A stretch of 43,398 nucleotides of DNA from Patescibacteria group bacterium. Its GTDB lineage: Bacteria > Patescibacteriota > Minisyncoccia > Moranbacterales > SCTJ01. A program made the position numbers and the translations under genes. Location of the stretch: contig SCTJ01000079.1 of assembly GCA_004297805.1 (NCBI GenBank), positions 1-43,398 on the forward strand, read 5' to 3'. Numbering within the stretch: the first letter of the stretch is position 1; the number at the start of each line of letters is the position of its first letter. The notes under the pieces are model-generated. The model did no database searches, was not told the DNA's origin, and saw only the letters and a list, made by a program, of their open reading frames with translations. Shown one piece after another: positions 8,163-17,115 of the stretch.

Positions 8163-9197
8163 TCAACTGCAAGAGAATACCACCCCGTTGCCCGACCACT
8201 CATTGCCAGGCTGATTCCCGCGCACGCGCGCTCCAGTCGCATTCGCGTCGCCGAAGCGGAGCAGAGCGCCACCGGAAGAGGTGCGGCTTGACCAAGAATA
8301 ATTGCCATCGGTGAAGAGTTGCTGCCCTTTTTTGTGGGCTACTAAATAGCGAAAGATGGTGTTTTGGACCGGTTCGCGCAGGAGTCGGGAAACTTGGAGA
8401 GTGGAAAGAATTTGGGAGGCTTTGATGTAGTCACCTTGCTTGATTAGTTTGGCGATTTCGGGTTTTCTTTTTTTGAATTCAGTTTCAGCGGTTTGATACT
8501 CAACTGGGAGACTTCCGGCAAAAACGTTTTGCTTGGCATATTGGATGAGGAGTTCTGTTTGTTTTAGATAGTCCTTGCCAGTGGAATCTGGCAGGATATT
8601 GGGTGAGACGAATTGCCAACCCGCTTTGGGAGTTTGTTGAATAACCTGAGTTTCATTTTTGAACCAGGCCTCGGTTTTGAGATTACCTTGGTCATCGAAT
8701 TGATCTTTGTATAATAAATATTTGGCGGGATTTCCTTGTTGGTCACGTTCGATGACATTGCTACCAATCTGCGCTATGGCCAGTTTAGCCATGGTTTCAA
8801 TGGTAAGTGGGGTGCCGTCGGGAGCATGGGAGAGATTCAAGACCAGCATGTGGCCCAGTCTTTGGTGGAGTTCCAACTCCTCTTTCTTGAATGGAATGGG
8901 CGGGATGTCCTGGGGTTTGATCTGGAAACCAAAAGCTCGTTCTAGGTCTTGGGGGCCAAGGAATCTTTCTGGTCCCATGATCCTTTCAGCTTGTTCGGGA
9001 GAGACGTGGAATTGTTCGCGGAGACTAGATATTCTAATTTCCAGCTCTCTTTGCAGGCTTTCGGCTTGGTTCAAATGGCCGAGGCTAGTTTCGGTATCTT
9101 GAGTCTTTTCGCCCTGGACTAGCAGCGTGTCAAAATCAGCCTTGAGCTTTTGGATTTCAGAAAGATTGTCGGCTATTTGGTGGCAGTTGGATTGCAT
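8163..9197 (-). CDS. DGR target (variable) protein, N-terminal coiled-coil module and C-terminal VR
   Basis: MQSNCHQIADNLSEIQKLKADFDTLL...; C-terminus WSSRTSSGGALLRFGDANATGARVRGNQPGNEWSGNGVVFSCS encoded by the VR; start trimmed to ATG at 9197. Confidence 0.9.
   Translation of the reverse strand: MQSNCHQIADNLSEIQKLKADFDTLLVQGEKTQDTETSLGHLNQAESLQRELEIRISSLREQFHVSPEQAERIMGPERFLGPQDLERAFGFQIKPQDIPPIPFKKEELELHQRLGHMLVLNLSHAPDGTPLTIETMAKLAIAQIGSNVIERDQQGNPAKYLLYKDQFDDQGNLKTEAWFKNETQVIQQTPKAGWQFVSPNILPDSTGKDYLKQTELLIQYAKQNVFAGSLPVEYQTAETEFKKRKPEIAKLIKQGDYIKASQILSTLQVSRLLREPVQNTIFRYLVAHKKGQQLFTDGNYSWSSRTSSGGALLRFGDANATGARVRGNQPGNEWSGNGVVFSCS
8170..8291 (-). repeat. DGR variable repeat (VR) at the 3' end of the target gene
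   Basis: Ungapped alignment to TR, 19 mismatches, 18 at TR adenines. Confidence 0.92.
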
Positions 9198-9265
9198 ATG
9201 TTTATATTGTACCAGATTTAGTACGCCCAGCAAAACCAACCACACACAGCCACAATCCGACGCAC

Positions 9266-9299
9266 AACATTCCAACATTCTCAAGAATGTTGGAATGTT
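9266..9299. repeat. 34-bp inverted repeat in target-gene leader (AACATTCCAACATTCT-CA-AGAATGTTGGAATGTT)
   Basis: 16-bp perfect arms. Confidence 0.75.
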
Positions 9300-9322
9300 T
9301 ATATCACGCGCTATTGGTAAAT

Positions 9323-9379
9323 GTATATACACATGTATATACACGTGTATATACATTAGTATAGCATTGGTACGTACCT
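9323..9379 (-). promoter_or_regulatory. shared promoter/operator module, copy A
   Basis: 45-bp identical to 28906-28950; contains TGC-TATACT extended -10, GTATATAC repeats and TACGTACCT. Confidence 0.75.
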
Positions 9380-10430
9380 ATCCTTTTCGATAACAACCCT
9401 TGCAATAGTCTGGCACATTGCCCCGCAAAGTGCGCTGACGCAAGTCCTGATAAGCTTGGCCCTGCCAGATATTCTTGAATTTGGTGGAAAGCATATTTCC
9501 CAAATTCGCCACCTGTGGATCAGCCACAATGCAACAAGGCGAGACATCGCCTTCAGTGGTGACATAAAGTGCGCGCCATGGCCATTGGCAACGTGCTCCC
9601 GCGGTCGGCTTCATGCTCCCTACGCCTGACACAAAGAATAATCGTACTCCCAACTTTTTCGCTTCAATCTTGGCCTGCGCTATTGCTTCAGTAACGTGCT
9701 CATTATTTTTTGCTTTCATCCCAGCAATCGTGGCCTTCCAATTCTCCTTGCCGCGATCAGAAACGCTAGTATTCACAATCACCTCATCCACTCCAATCCG
9801 CTTGGCAAATTCCAGCATCGGAATGAGCTGATCAGTATTGTCATTGAAAAGTAGCATCCAAATCCCAATCTCCAGATCACTTTTTTGCTGATTGCGCTCC
9901 TTGACCAACTGTTCCAGATTGCGTTTGACGATGGCCAATTCCCCACCCGGACGATAATGTCGATATTGTTCGGAGTTTTGCGTATCAATCGAAAAATAAA
10001 TCCGATCCAAACCACTGGCCACTGCTGCTTGAATTTTGGCGGCACTCAACAAGTTGCCATTAGTCACTGTCGTCACCGCAATTTCCTTGGATTTGGCATA
10101 GCGCACCATCTGGAAAAAATCAGCGGCCAAAGTTGGCTCCCCCATGCCTTGCAAATTCAATTTCAAAACTGTCGGCAGTTGGTCAATAATTTTTTTGAAG
10201 GTAATCAAGTCCATGGTCAAGCTCTTTCGACGCTCAGCCAATTCCCGCCGATGGCACATCACACAACTCAAATTGCAAGCAATGGTCGGCTCGATATCTA
10301 CACTGACCGGACCAGCCCAGACTTTGGCGCCTAGCGGCAATAGGAATGACAAAGCCGCGTTCAAAACCCGGCTTGGGTGACGCCAGTTATTTTTCAGTAT
10401 TTTTTGGATGAGTTTAGTTCGCCTGTCCAT
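9378..10430 (-). CDS. radical SAM/SPASM protein
   Basis: IEPTIACNLSCVMCHRR (CxxxCxxC) and C-terminal CQWPW...CCIVAD...CKGCYRKG cysteines; start trimmed to ATG at 10430. Confidence 0.88.
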   Translation of the reverse strand: MDRRTKLIQKILKNNWRHPSRVLNAALSFLLPLGAKVWAGPVSVDIEPTIACNLSCVMCHRRELAERRKSLTMDLITFKKIIDQLPTVLKLNLQGMGEPTLAADFFQMVRYAKSKEIAVTTVTNGNLLSAAKIQAAVASGLDRIYFSIDTQNSEQYRHYRPGGELAIVKRNLEQLVKERNQQKSDLEIGIWMLLFNDNTDQLIPMLEFAKRIGVDEVIVNTSVSDRGKENWKATIAGMKAKNNEHVTEAIAQAKIEAKKLGVRLFFVSGVGSMKPTAGARCQWPWRALYVTTEGDVSPCCIVADPQVANLGNMLSTKFKNIWQGQAYQDLRQRTLRGNVPDYCKGCYRKG

Positions 10431-11604
10431 TTTTTGCTTCCTCAAAAACATTAAGCAACTCTTTCAAATACTTTTCGCTTCCGTATTTTTCTTTGGCAGC
10501 CGCTTGAATAGCCTGCTCATCAAATGGAAGCTCTCGGTTAAATATTTTTTCGATCACTTTTTTCATCTCCGTCGTGTCCTGGCAAATCCAACCATTCACT
10601 CCATTTTCAACCAATTCTGAATAGGCCCCACTGGCTAGGGCCACAAAAGGCTTGCCCTCGGCCAAAGCTTCCATCCCAATCAAGCCAAACGTTTCCGGCA
10701 GACGCGAAGCGGAAACTACCAACGCACTCTTGCGAATGTAGCGCCGCACTTCCCCTGGGGAAAGATGACCCAAATGCACCACGTTGTCGCGTCGGGGAAT
10801 CTTATAACCGTCCTGGGTGCTCCCCGCCAAATACAATTGGCCTCCCTTCAGGTCGCGGAACATCGCAACCAACTGATCGATCCCCTTGCCCGGAATTAGT
10901 CGGCCGAAATAGAAGGCATAGGGGATATTCCCCACTTCCTCACCCTGACGATCAAACGGGATTTCTCGAATAAAATGCGGCCGAACTGAAATTTTGGACT
11001 CAGTAATACCCGCTTTCACCAAGATGCGCTGCAAAAAATAGCTTGGCACAACAAAACGATCAACTAAGCGGTCGATTCGTTGCGGAGAATAAATGTATTT
11101 TTTGACTACCAACAGGAGCCGCTGCAAAAATGAGTATTTTTTCACCATCAGAAATTTCCAGTACTGGGATCCGATCTGTTCATCATAAACTTCGCGATCC
11201 GGAGAAACCAGCTCATAGTCATGCACCGTCATCACAATTGGAATTTTTCTTTGCTTGATAACGCTCAGAATTCCAAAGGAGAGATGGTGATAAATATTGT
11301 GCAGGTGAACGATCTCGGGATGAAAATCATCTAGCAACTCAGCTAGCTTCCGCTTGGCCTCAAAAGAATGAAAAATCCGACCAGTGCCTTTGAGTCGTTG
11401 CCAGAAAGAATACTGACGAGAATAGCCAACCGTGGAAACAAAATATTTCTCCCACCCGCTCGACAAATTGTGGCGATGACGCATGGAAAAAACTGCCACT
11501 TCATGCCCATTGGCTTGCAGTAGATCGATCAGGTCTTGAAAGTGGGTTTCGGCCCCCCCACCTCCCACCAGAAAATTGAATTTATTGATTTCGAGTATTT
11601 TCAT
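10414..11604 (-). CDS. glycosyltransferase family 4
   Basis: MKILEINKFNFLVGGGGAETHFQDLIDLL..., FGRLIPGKGIDQL, PETFGLIGMEALAEGKP. Confidence 0.88.
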   Translation of the reverse strand: MKILEINKFNFLVGGGGAETHFQDLIDLLQANGHEVAVFSMRHRHNLSSGWEKYFVSTVGYSRQYSFWQRLKGTGRIFHSFEAKRKLAELLDDFHPEIVHLHNIYHHLSFGILSVIKQRKIPIVMTVHDYELVSPDREVYDEQIGSQYWKFLMVKKYSFLQRLLLVVKKYIYSPQRIDRLVDRFVVPSYFLQRILVKAGITESKISVRPHFIREIPFDRQGEEVGNIPYAFYFGRLIPGKGIDQLVAMFRDLKGGQLYLAGSTQDGYKIPRRDNVVHLGHLSPGEVRRYIRKSALVVSASRLPETFGLIGMEALAEGKPFVALASGAYSELVENGVNGWICQDTTEMKKVIEKIFNRELPFDEQAIQAAAKEKYGSEKYLKELLNVFEEAKNGQAN

Positions 11605-13036
11605 ATGGTTTCGCTTGTTCCGACAATTTTCCTTGTGCCCGAATCAATCCCAGGATGATCCAAAAAAATATTCCCAACAGATTGGCCTCCAAGTACGGTT
11701 GAAACAGAAAGGCCACGCCATAGTAAATCAGAGCGCCCAGGAGTGCGAACGAAACCCAGTCGCGTCGCGCTTGTTTCCAGGCCATTTGCGCAAACGTCCA
11801 ACCCAACCAACCGAACAAACCAAGGCCAGCCAATCCCATTTGGACAAAAATGACTAACGGAGAGTTGTGAACATTCCGCACCTCCACAAGATCCCAATAC
11901 CGCCCGATTTCAATAAAAACAGCTTGTCCGAAACCAATGCCCAATACCGGGCTCTTCGAATATTCCCTAAGCGCCTCTTTCCATACCGTTGCTCGCCACA
12001 GGAAGCTTTCGTCTTCACTGTTTCCCGTTAGCGACGACGCGCGCTGTTCCACCGCGCTTGTCACGCCAGACACCGCCTCGTGAATAGCTGAGCGGGGTAG
12101 CATCAGCGAAAAGTAGAAAATTGTCATCGCAATTCCGATTATCACAACCACATAGGCCGCAATTAGCTTGCCCGTTTTTTGACGTTGCTCCCGCGTGGCC
12201 AGGGCAAGCAAAAATACCAACGCCACGGCCAGGGCAATCCACAGGTGACGCATGAGCGATCCAATCACTCCCACTGCCCAAATCGCCGAAAGAATCAAAA
12301 ACCAAGTTTTGTTTTTCCACTCACCCCCGAGGTAGGCCGCCAGCGATCCAATTAGCGCTAAACCCAAATAGAAAGCGTGACTAAAAGCCAAGATGCGCAC
12401 GCCTTCGGTCGAGAGCGGAGTAAATTCCGTCCAAAGCCCTCCCCCATTGATAATACCGTACGAGATAAAAGCGATGATCGCCACGGCTCCAGCCATGACA
12501 AATTGCAAAGTTTTCTTGATTTTCTCTTGCGAGTTGGCCAGCAGCCAAACCAAAAAATAAACCAATGGATAGAAGGCATAGTTTTTGGCACTACTGAAGG
12601 ACACCGCCATGTCTCCACCCAAGACCCCGACGCTCAGAAAAAAATAAGCAATGGCTAGGACCGCAAATCCGATTACTAGCCAATCAGGCTTCTTGAATTG
12701 CCATTTAATTTTCCCATTCAACATTTGAAAAATCGTCCCCAAAATCACGGCCCCCAAAATCAAATCAATCGGATAGAGTTTCCATTCGTTCCTTCCCCAA
12801 AAAATGGATTGCAAAGTGAAAAAGCGTTCAAAAACGACTGTTAAAAATATCACGGCCCAAACTCCGGACAGCGGATAGAAAAAAGCGATCCCGGCTGCCA
12901 TCAGCATCGTCGCCAGATAGACTGGCAAGCTGAATCCCAAGAATAAATTAGACACCACAAAAATCGCAGCGAAGACAATGATGAAAATCGCGCTAATCAC
13001 CTCTTTTTTGCCTTGTTTTTGGCTAATTTCGAACAT
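11582..13036 (-). CDS. O-antigen ligase-like polytopic membrane protein
   Basis: Multiple TM helices, central VLGIGFGQAVFIEIGRYWDLVEVRNVHNSPLVIFVQMGLAGLGLF motif of the O-antigen ligase family. Confidence 0.78.
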   Translation of the reverse strand: MFEISQKQGKKEVISAIFIIVFAAIFVVSNLFLGFSLPVYLATMLMAAGIAFFYPLSGVWAVIFLTVVFERFFTLQSIFWGRNEWKLYPIDLILGAVILGTIFQMLNGKIKWQFKKPDWLVIGFAVLAIAYFFLSVGVLGGDMAVSFSSAKNYAFYPLVYFLVWLLANSQEKIKKTLQFVMAGAVAIIAFISYGIINGGGLWTEFTPLSTEGVRILAFSHAFYLGLALIGSLAAYLGGEWKNKTWFLILSAIWAVGVIGSLMRHLWIALAVALVFLLALATREQRQKTGKLIAAYVVVIIGIAMTIFYFSLMLPRSAIHEAVSGVTSAVEQRASSLTGNSEDESFLWRATVWKEALREYSKSPVLGIGFGQAVFIEIGRYWDLVEVRNVHNSPLVIFVQMGLAGLGLFGWLGWTFAQMAWKQARRDWVSFALLGALIYYGVAFLFQPYLEANLLGIFFWIILGLIRAQGKLSEQAKPYENTRNQ

Positions 13037-13088
13037 AAACCATTCAATTACTGGAAACGTTCTATTATAGCACAATTCCATAAATAAA

Positions 13089-13125
13089 TCAAGCCCCGGG
13101 TGCATGCTGCACGCGCGGGGCTTGA
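13089..13125 (-). terminator. rho-independent terminator TCAAGCCCCG...CGGGGCTTGA followed by a T-rich tract
   Basis: 10-bp stem, TTTATTTA downstream on minus strand. Confidence 0.75.
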
Positions 13126-13203
13126 GCTACCTTGCGGTAGACTTTGTACGTTGTACTGTTGGGCACTTGCCTTCGGTCCTCCGCCGAAGGGGTTACCCAG
13201 GAA

Positions 13204-13683
13204 CTACTGCTTGACGATGAGCACGCAGTCCTCGCGCTTCGCTTGGGGGTTGTAGGAGCACTTGGCACCGACCCCGGGACCGAACCAGTCGGGCGGGTCG
13301 GTTTCCATCGCCTTCTCGATGAAGGAGTAGCGCTCGATCCCCTTCTCGTCGCTGAAGGTGATCTGGAACCGCGGGCTGTCGCGCAGGTTGATCGTGATGG
13401 ACGACTTGCCGTTGTAGACCTCCACGGTGGACCAGTTGTAGTGGTGGATCGCGACCAGATTGATCGGCCCGCTCACCGAGATGGTGGCTTTGCCGTCATC
13501 GTAGACGACCGCCGAGACCAGCGTCCCCTTGGGGGGCACCTGGGCCGGGTACTTCGGCTCGGCCATGGCCGTCCCGACGAGGGACAGCACGATGGCGAAG
13601 GTGAAGCACAGCGCGATGACCTTCTGCGCCGCGATGCGGAACAACCCGCGGGCGACGGCACGGAACATCCTGATGGTCTTCAT
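13204..13683 (-). CDS. exported hypothetical protein (signal peptide ...LSLVGTAMAEP)
   Basis: 159-aa ORF, SD GGAGG, AxA signal-peptide cleavage pattern. Confidence 0.75.
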   Translation of the reverse strand: MKTIRMFRAVARGLFRIAAQKVIALCFTFAIVLSLVGTAMAEPKYPAQVPPKGTLVSAVVYDDGKATISVSGPINLVAIHHYNWSTVEVYNGKSSITINLRDSPRFQITFSDEKGIERYSFIEKAMETDPPDWFGPGVGAKCSYNPQAKREDCVLIVKQ

Positions 13684-13716
13684 GGTGTCCTCCTCCTGTT
13701 TCTGTTGTCGCTGCGG

Positions 13717-14778
13717 CTATTGCACGACGAACGTGCAGCCGCAGCAGGTATCCGTACTGCAATCGAACCCGATCCCCTGGCCGACGAAGTCGACGAGGTC
13801 AGGCGCCATGTCGGGTGTGATCAACGCCCAGTGCTTGTGCCCTTTCGAACACTTGAACTGGAAGTTGAGTCTCATCCCGAGCCAACCCTGAAAACAGGTC
13901 ATGTTCGGGGGACGTTCGATGTGACCGCCCTCCGGATCCTTCTTCCCGGTGATCGGATCGATGGCCGGGATGTAGATCTCCACGTTGACGGGCGCGATCC
14001 CGTCGATGTGGACCATGAACCGCTCGTCCCTCCAGATCCGCACCCCCTTGGGTAGGAGCTGGGGACCATCTCCCTCACCGCAGAGCGGCGGAAGCAGGAT
14101 TTCCCCGTTCACCAGCCGTGGGGATTCCATGAGACGGGGGTTGGGCTTACCGTCCTTACAGTCCCCGCCTTCCGCGCACGGATTCGACGCGCTCATCGCA
14201 GGCTTGAGAGCCGGGGCGGGAGCAGGCGGGGTTGCGGACTCTTCGGCCGCACCCATCTGGGACGGCGGCGCGATGTCCGGTATGGTCGCGATGACCTCAC
14301 CGGTGCTGCCGTTCACCATCTGATGCTCGCCGGTGGCCGCTCCTCCTGGGGCAGGCGTACCGGGCTTTGCTTCGGAATCGGGCTTCGGTCCAGGACCGGG
14401 CTTGTGACCCGACCCTCTGTGCTTGCGCTCGCCGGTGCCCTTCTGGTCGCGGCACTTGGCCAACTCGGCCTTGAGATCCGTGACCTCCTTCTGGCAGTTG
14501 ACGAGCAGCGCACCTGGCTCACCACAGCGCGTGAGCGCCGCAATGAGATTGGTGACGTTGCCCTGACAGCTCGCGAAGGCCGGCTTCATCACCTCGAGCT
14601 CGCCCTTGAGCTTGTCGAGCTCGCCCTGGTTGACCTTGGCAGGTCCACCCTGGTTGTCGACGAACCGCATGTGGAAATGGTTGCTCCCCAACCAGATGCC
14701 ACCGATGATGGCCAGGATGACGAGCAGGGTCACGATGACCCCAGTCTTCCACCCACCATCCCTGTCTCCATTGCTCAT
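13717..14778 (-). CDS. membrane-anchored hypothetical protein with proline-rich linker and Cys-rich C-terminus
   Basis: 353-aa ORF, N-terminal TM, CSTDTCCGCTFVVQ end, SD GGGAGG. Confidence 0.75.
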   Translation of the reverse strand: MSNGDRDGGWKTGVIVTLLVILAIIGGIWLGSNHFHMRFVDNQGGPAKVNQGELDKLKGELEVMKPAFASCQGNVTNLIAALTRCGEPGALLVNCQKEVTDLKAELAKCRDQKGTGERKHRGSGHKPGPGPKPDSEAKPGTPAPGGAATGEHQMVNGSTGEVIATIPDIAPPSQMGAAEESATPPAPAPALKPAMSASNPCAEGGDCKDGKPNPRLMESPRLVNGEILLPPLCGEGDGPQLLPKGVRIWRDERFMVHIDGIAPVNVEIYIPAIDPITGKKDPEGGHIERPPNMTCFQGWLGMRLNFQFKCSKGHKHWALITPDMAPDLVDFVGQGIGFDCSTDTCCGCTFVVQ

Positions 14779-14805
14779 GACGATCCTCCCTTCTTGCTTC
14801 GGTGA

Positions 14806-14846
14806 AGCGGCTCACTGGAATCTTGCGATCCAGCGAGCCGCTCGTT
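14806..14846 (-). terminator. hairpin AGCGGCTC-act-GGA...TCC-agc-GAGCCGCT
   Basis: Inverted repeat downstream of 14867-16003. Confidence 0.6.
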
Positions 14847-14866
14847 ATTGTTCTGTGTTGCCGGCG

Positions 14867-16003
14867 TTAGAACTCAACTCCGACGAACACTCCCTTGACC
14901 ATGAGGTCGCTCTTGCTGTGCCCCTTGTAGTTGTCGGGCAAGTTCAGCGGATAGCTGACCCAGCCTCCCGCCCGCACCGTCTCGGAGAGACGGATCTCTG
15001 CCCGGCCCAGGACGCCCGTGAGGTCGTCCCAGCCCTGATAGAAGAGCTGCCCACCGAACCGCGTCTGCCAGTTGTTGGCCAGACGATACTGCCCGTACAG
15101 GTCGAGGCTCGCCTGGGTGCGACTGTCCGTCTTGTCGTCCTTCCAGGTCGAGTCGAGCTTGGACCAAACTGCGGTCCAGGCATCCACCTGAACTCCGACC
15201 AGCCAGTCCTTGGAGAGCCGCTGGGCGTAGTCGGTCCACAGGCCAACCTTGATGTTGTCCTGCTTACGGCTGTAACCCTCGTCGTTTCTCCCTTTCTGCG
15301 CCTCGTAGACGACGCGCAGCTTGGCGGTGAATGCCTGAGGCTTCTTGGAGCTCTCGCTCACACCGCCGTAGTTGTAGCCGAGCTGGAGACCCCCCTCGGG
15401 AGCATCCCAGCTGTAAGTCGTGTGCTTCGTCTCGCCCTTTTCATAGGCGGCGAAGGCACCCACGCCCCACTGCTTCTCCGGTGCCAGAGGCCGCCAGGGG
15501 ATCACCTCGCCGTCGGCCCACAGGCCCGAAGCCAGGTTGCTCCACCAGTAACCGAGAGCGGCCGTGAGTTCGACATCGCTGCCGCCACCCCCACGGTGCA
15601 CCTCGTCCGGCACAGTCAGGGCCGGCGAAGCCATCACGGCTCCACCAGCGGACGGACCAGCCTGGAAAGTAGTCGACGCCATCGGCGTCGCCTGCATCCC
15701 GTTCCTGCTCCGCAGCTGAAGGTCACCGGAACGCTGGATCCCGTCCTCCACCGGGGCCGGCGCCGTTTGGGCCACCTGCTCCTGCTTCGACGGACGGTCA
15801 ATCCTGGTTCCGATCTTGAGCTGACGGGGATCGGAGATCCCCGCTTCGGACATGACGTACGAAACCGTCACGCCGAGCTTCTTGGCCACCGTCTCCGGGT
15901 TGTCTCCCATGAGGACGACGTAGAACTCTCCTGCCATCGCCGGCGTGGCCACCATGGCCAGCGCCAGTACTGCGAACAACATCACGATCGTCTTGGTCTT
16001 CAT
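14867..16003 (-). CDS. exported LysM-like protein with C-terminal beta-barrel-like domain
   Basis: Signal peptide MKTKTIVMLFAVLALAMVATPAMAGE, LysM-like FYVVLMGDNPETVAKKLGVTVSYVMSEAGISDPRQLKIGTRI, then alternating amphipathic strands ending GVFVGVEF. Confidence 0.7.
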   Translation of the reverse strand: MKTKTIVMLFAVLALAMVATPAMAGEFYVVLMGDNPETVAKKLGVTVSYVMSEAGISDPRQLKIGTRIDRPSKQEQVAQTAPAPVEDGIQRSGDLQLRSRNGMQATPMASTTFQAGPSAGGAVMASPALTVPDEVHRGGGGSDVELTAALGYWWSNLASGLWADGEVIPWRPLAPEKQWGVGAFAAYEKGETKHTTYSWDAPEGGLQLGYNYGGVSESSKKPQAFTAKLRVVYEAQKGRNDEGYSRKQDNIKVGLWTDYAQRLSKDWLVGVQVDAWTAVWSKLDSTWKDDKTDSRTQASLDLYGQYRLANNWQTRFGGQLFYQGWDDLTGVLGRAEIRLSETVRAGGWVSYPLNLPDNYKGHSKSDLMVKGVFVGVEF

Positions 16004-16218
16004 TGTTCCCTCTCCTTGGATGGTCCCCCAATAGCTTCCGCCACGGGGGAGTTTGTTTTTCCCTTACGATCCCTTATGACCAAAGACCCGGGCTTTCAAA
16101 ACCCAAAGCCTCTAACCTAGAACCTATTACTAACTATGTGCAATTGTAAAGGTTCAAGTCCGCTCGCGACCGCGCCACGGACGTTATCGAAACCATCAAT
16201 CGTCAATGTAATATACTA

Positions 16219-16935
16219 CTACTTTCGGTCGAGATACTGCAAACTTTCCAAATAATCATCCGGGTTGATTGCTGTAGCGCGCGACACACTTGGTCGGCTA
16301 CCAACCGAAACGTAGTGCTGTTTTTTTTCACCCCGATAATACACCAGTACCAAAGAAAGCAGCGCGCCAAAAAGCATCCCACCACCAATCGCCGCTATGA
16401 GTTCCGTCAGTGTTGGGTTCTGTTCAGTGATCGGGCCAGAGATTTTTCGGAATTCAACTTCTTGAGAGCTAGCACGAAACAAATTGCTTTCGCTGTTCAA
16501 AACTTCGTTGATGCCATCGGAAATCGCCAAAGCTTCGCGTTGACTATTGTCATAGACCACCACATCAATAATTCCCAGTTGCGGATTGCGTTGCACGCGA
16601 ATCATTTTGCTCCAAGCCTCCAGGCGATCTTTCTGATTGAACGGCAGAAATTCAGCATTTACTTTGCCGGTTTTGACCAACTCATTCACGAAAAGTTCGC
16701 TATAGATCGCCTCGCTCATCACTTTCCCGGTATATTCCACCGACTTGGAAAGTGAAGAAAAATCTTGGGTTCCTACGCCCTGATTTTGCACAATCAAGTA
16801 TTCAGAAGTCACTCGGAAGTTCTTCTCAATTAGTACCAAAAACAGAAAGGAGAAAGCCCCTATCAAAAGCGCACCCATGAGCACGGATCGCCATTTTTTC
16901 CCTAATACAGCCATAATAGTAGTACCTTGGTTCAT
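16219..16935 (-). CDS. Wzz-like chain-length determinant protein
   Basis: 238 aa, TM near both ends, second member of the family after 3117-4061. Confidence 0.65.
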   Translation of the reverse strand: MNQGTTIMAVLGKKWRSVLMGALLIGAFSFLFLVLIEKNFRVTSEYLIVQNQGVGTQDFSSLSKSVEYTGKVMSEAIYSELFVNELVKTGKVNAEFLPFNQKDRLEAWSKMIRVQRNPQLGIIDVVVYDNSQREALAISDGINEVLNSESNLFRASSQEVEFRKISGPITEQNPTLTELIAAIGGGMLFGALLSLVLVYYRGEKKQHYVSVGSRPSVSRATAINPDDYLESLQYLDRK

Positions 16936-17058
16936 ACAAAAATATTCAATGAATTAACGGCACATGATACCAAACAAACGGGTTTTTGTCAAGGACCTTG
17001 TGATAATTCACTGGCCTGGAAATATCAGCAGCTTTAAATAACACTATTTTGAAATAAG

Positions 17059-17091
17059 ACAGCCCCCTCCGGTATCCAACCGAAGGGGGCT
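17059..17091 (-). terminator. hairpin AGCCCCCTCCGGT-atcca-ACCGAAGGGGGCT
   Basis: Long near-perfect stem downstream of the 17116 stop. Confidence 0.7.
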
Positions 17092-17115
17092 CTTGAACTT
17101 GACCTGCAGCAGCCG

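Noticed and set aside
8081-8308. Several short ORFs around the TR/VR (8049-8314, both strands)
   Set aside because: Overlap the VR, TR promoter and hairpin; explained by the DGR
9323-9367. GTATATAC repeats as a CRISPR or microsatellite
   Set aside because: Only three half-sites with no spacers, and the whole 45-bp unit is shared at one other promoter; better explained as an operator/promoter
13144-14055. 303-aa plus-strand ORF
   Set aside because: Antisense to two minus-strand genes with signal peptide/TM and SDs; composition typical of a shadow ORF
14606-16120. 504-aa plus-strand ORF
   Set aside because: Antisense to the LysM/beta-barrel and TM-protein genes, in GC-rich DNA where long antisense frames occur by chance; no family-like motifs
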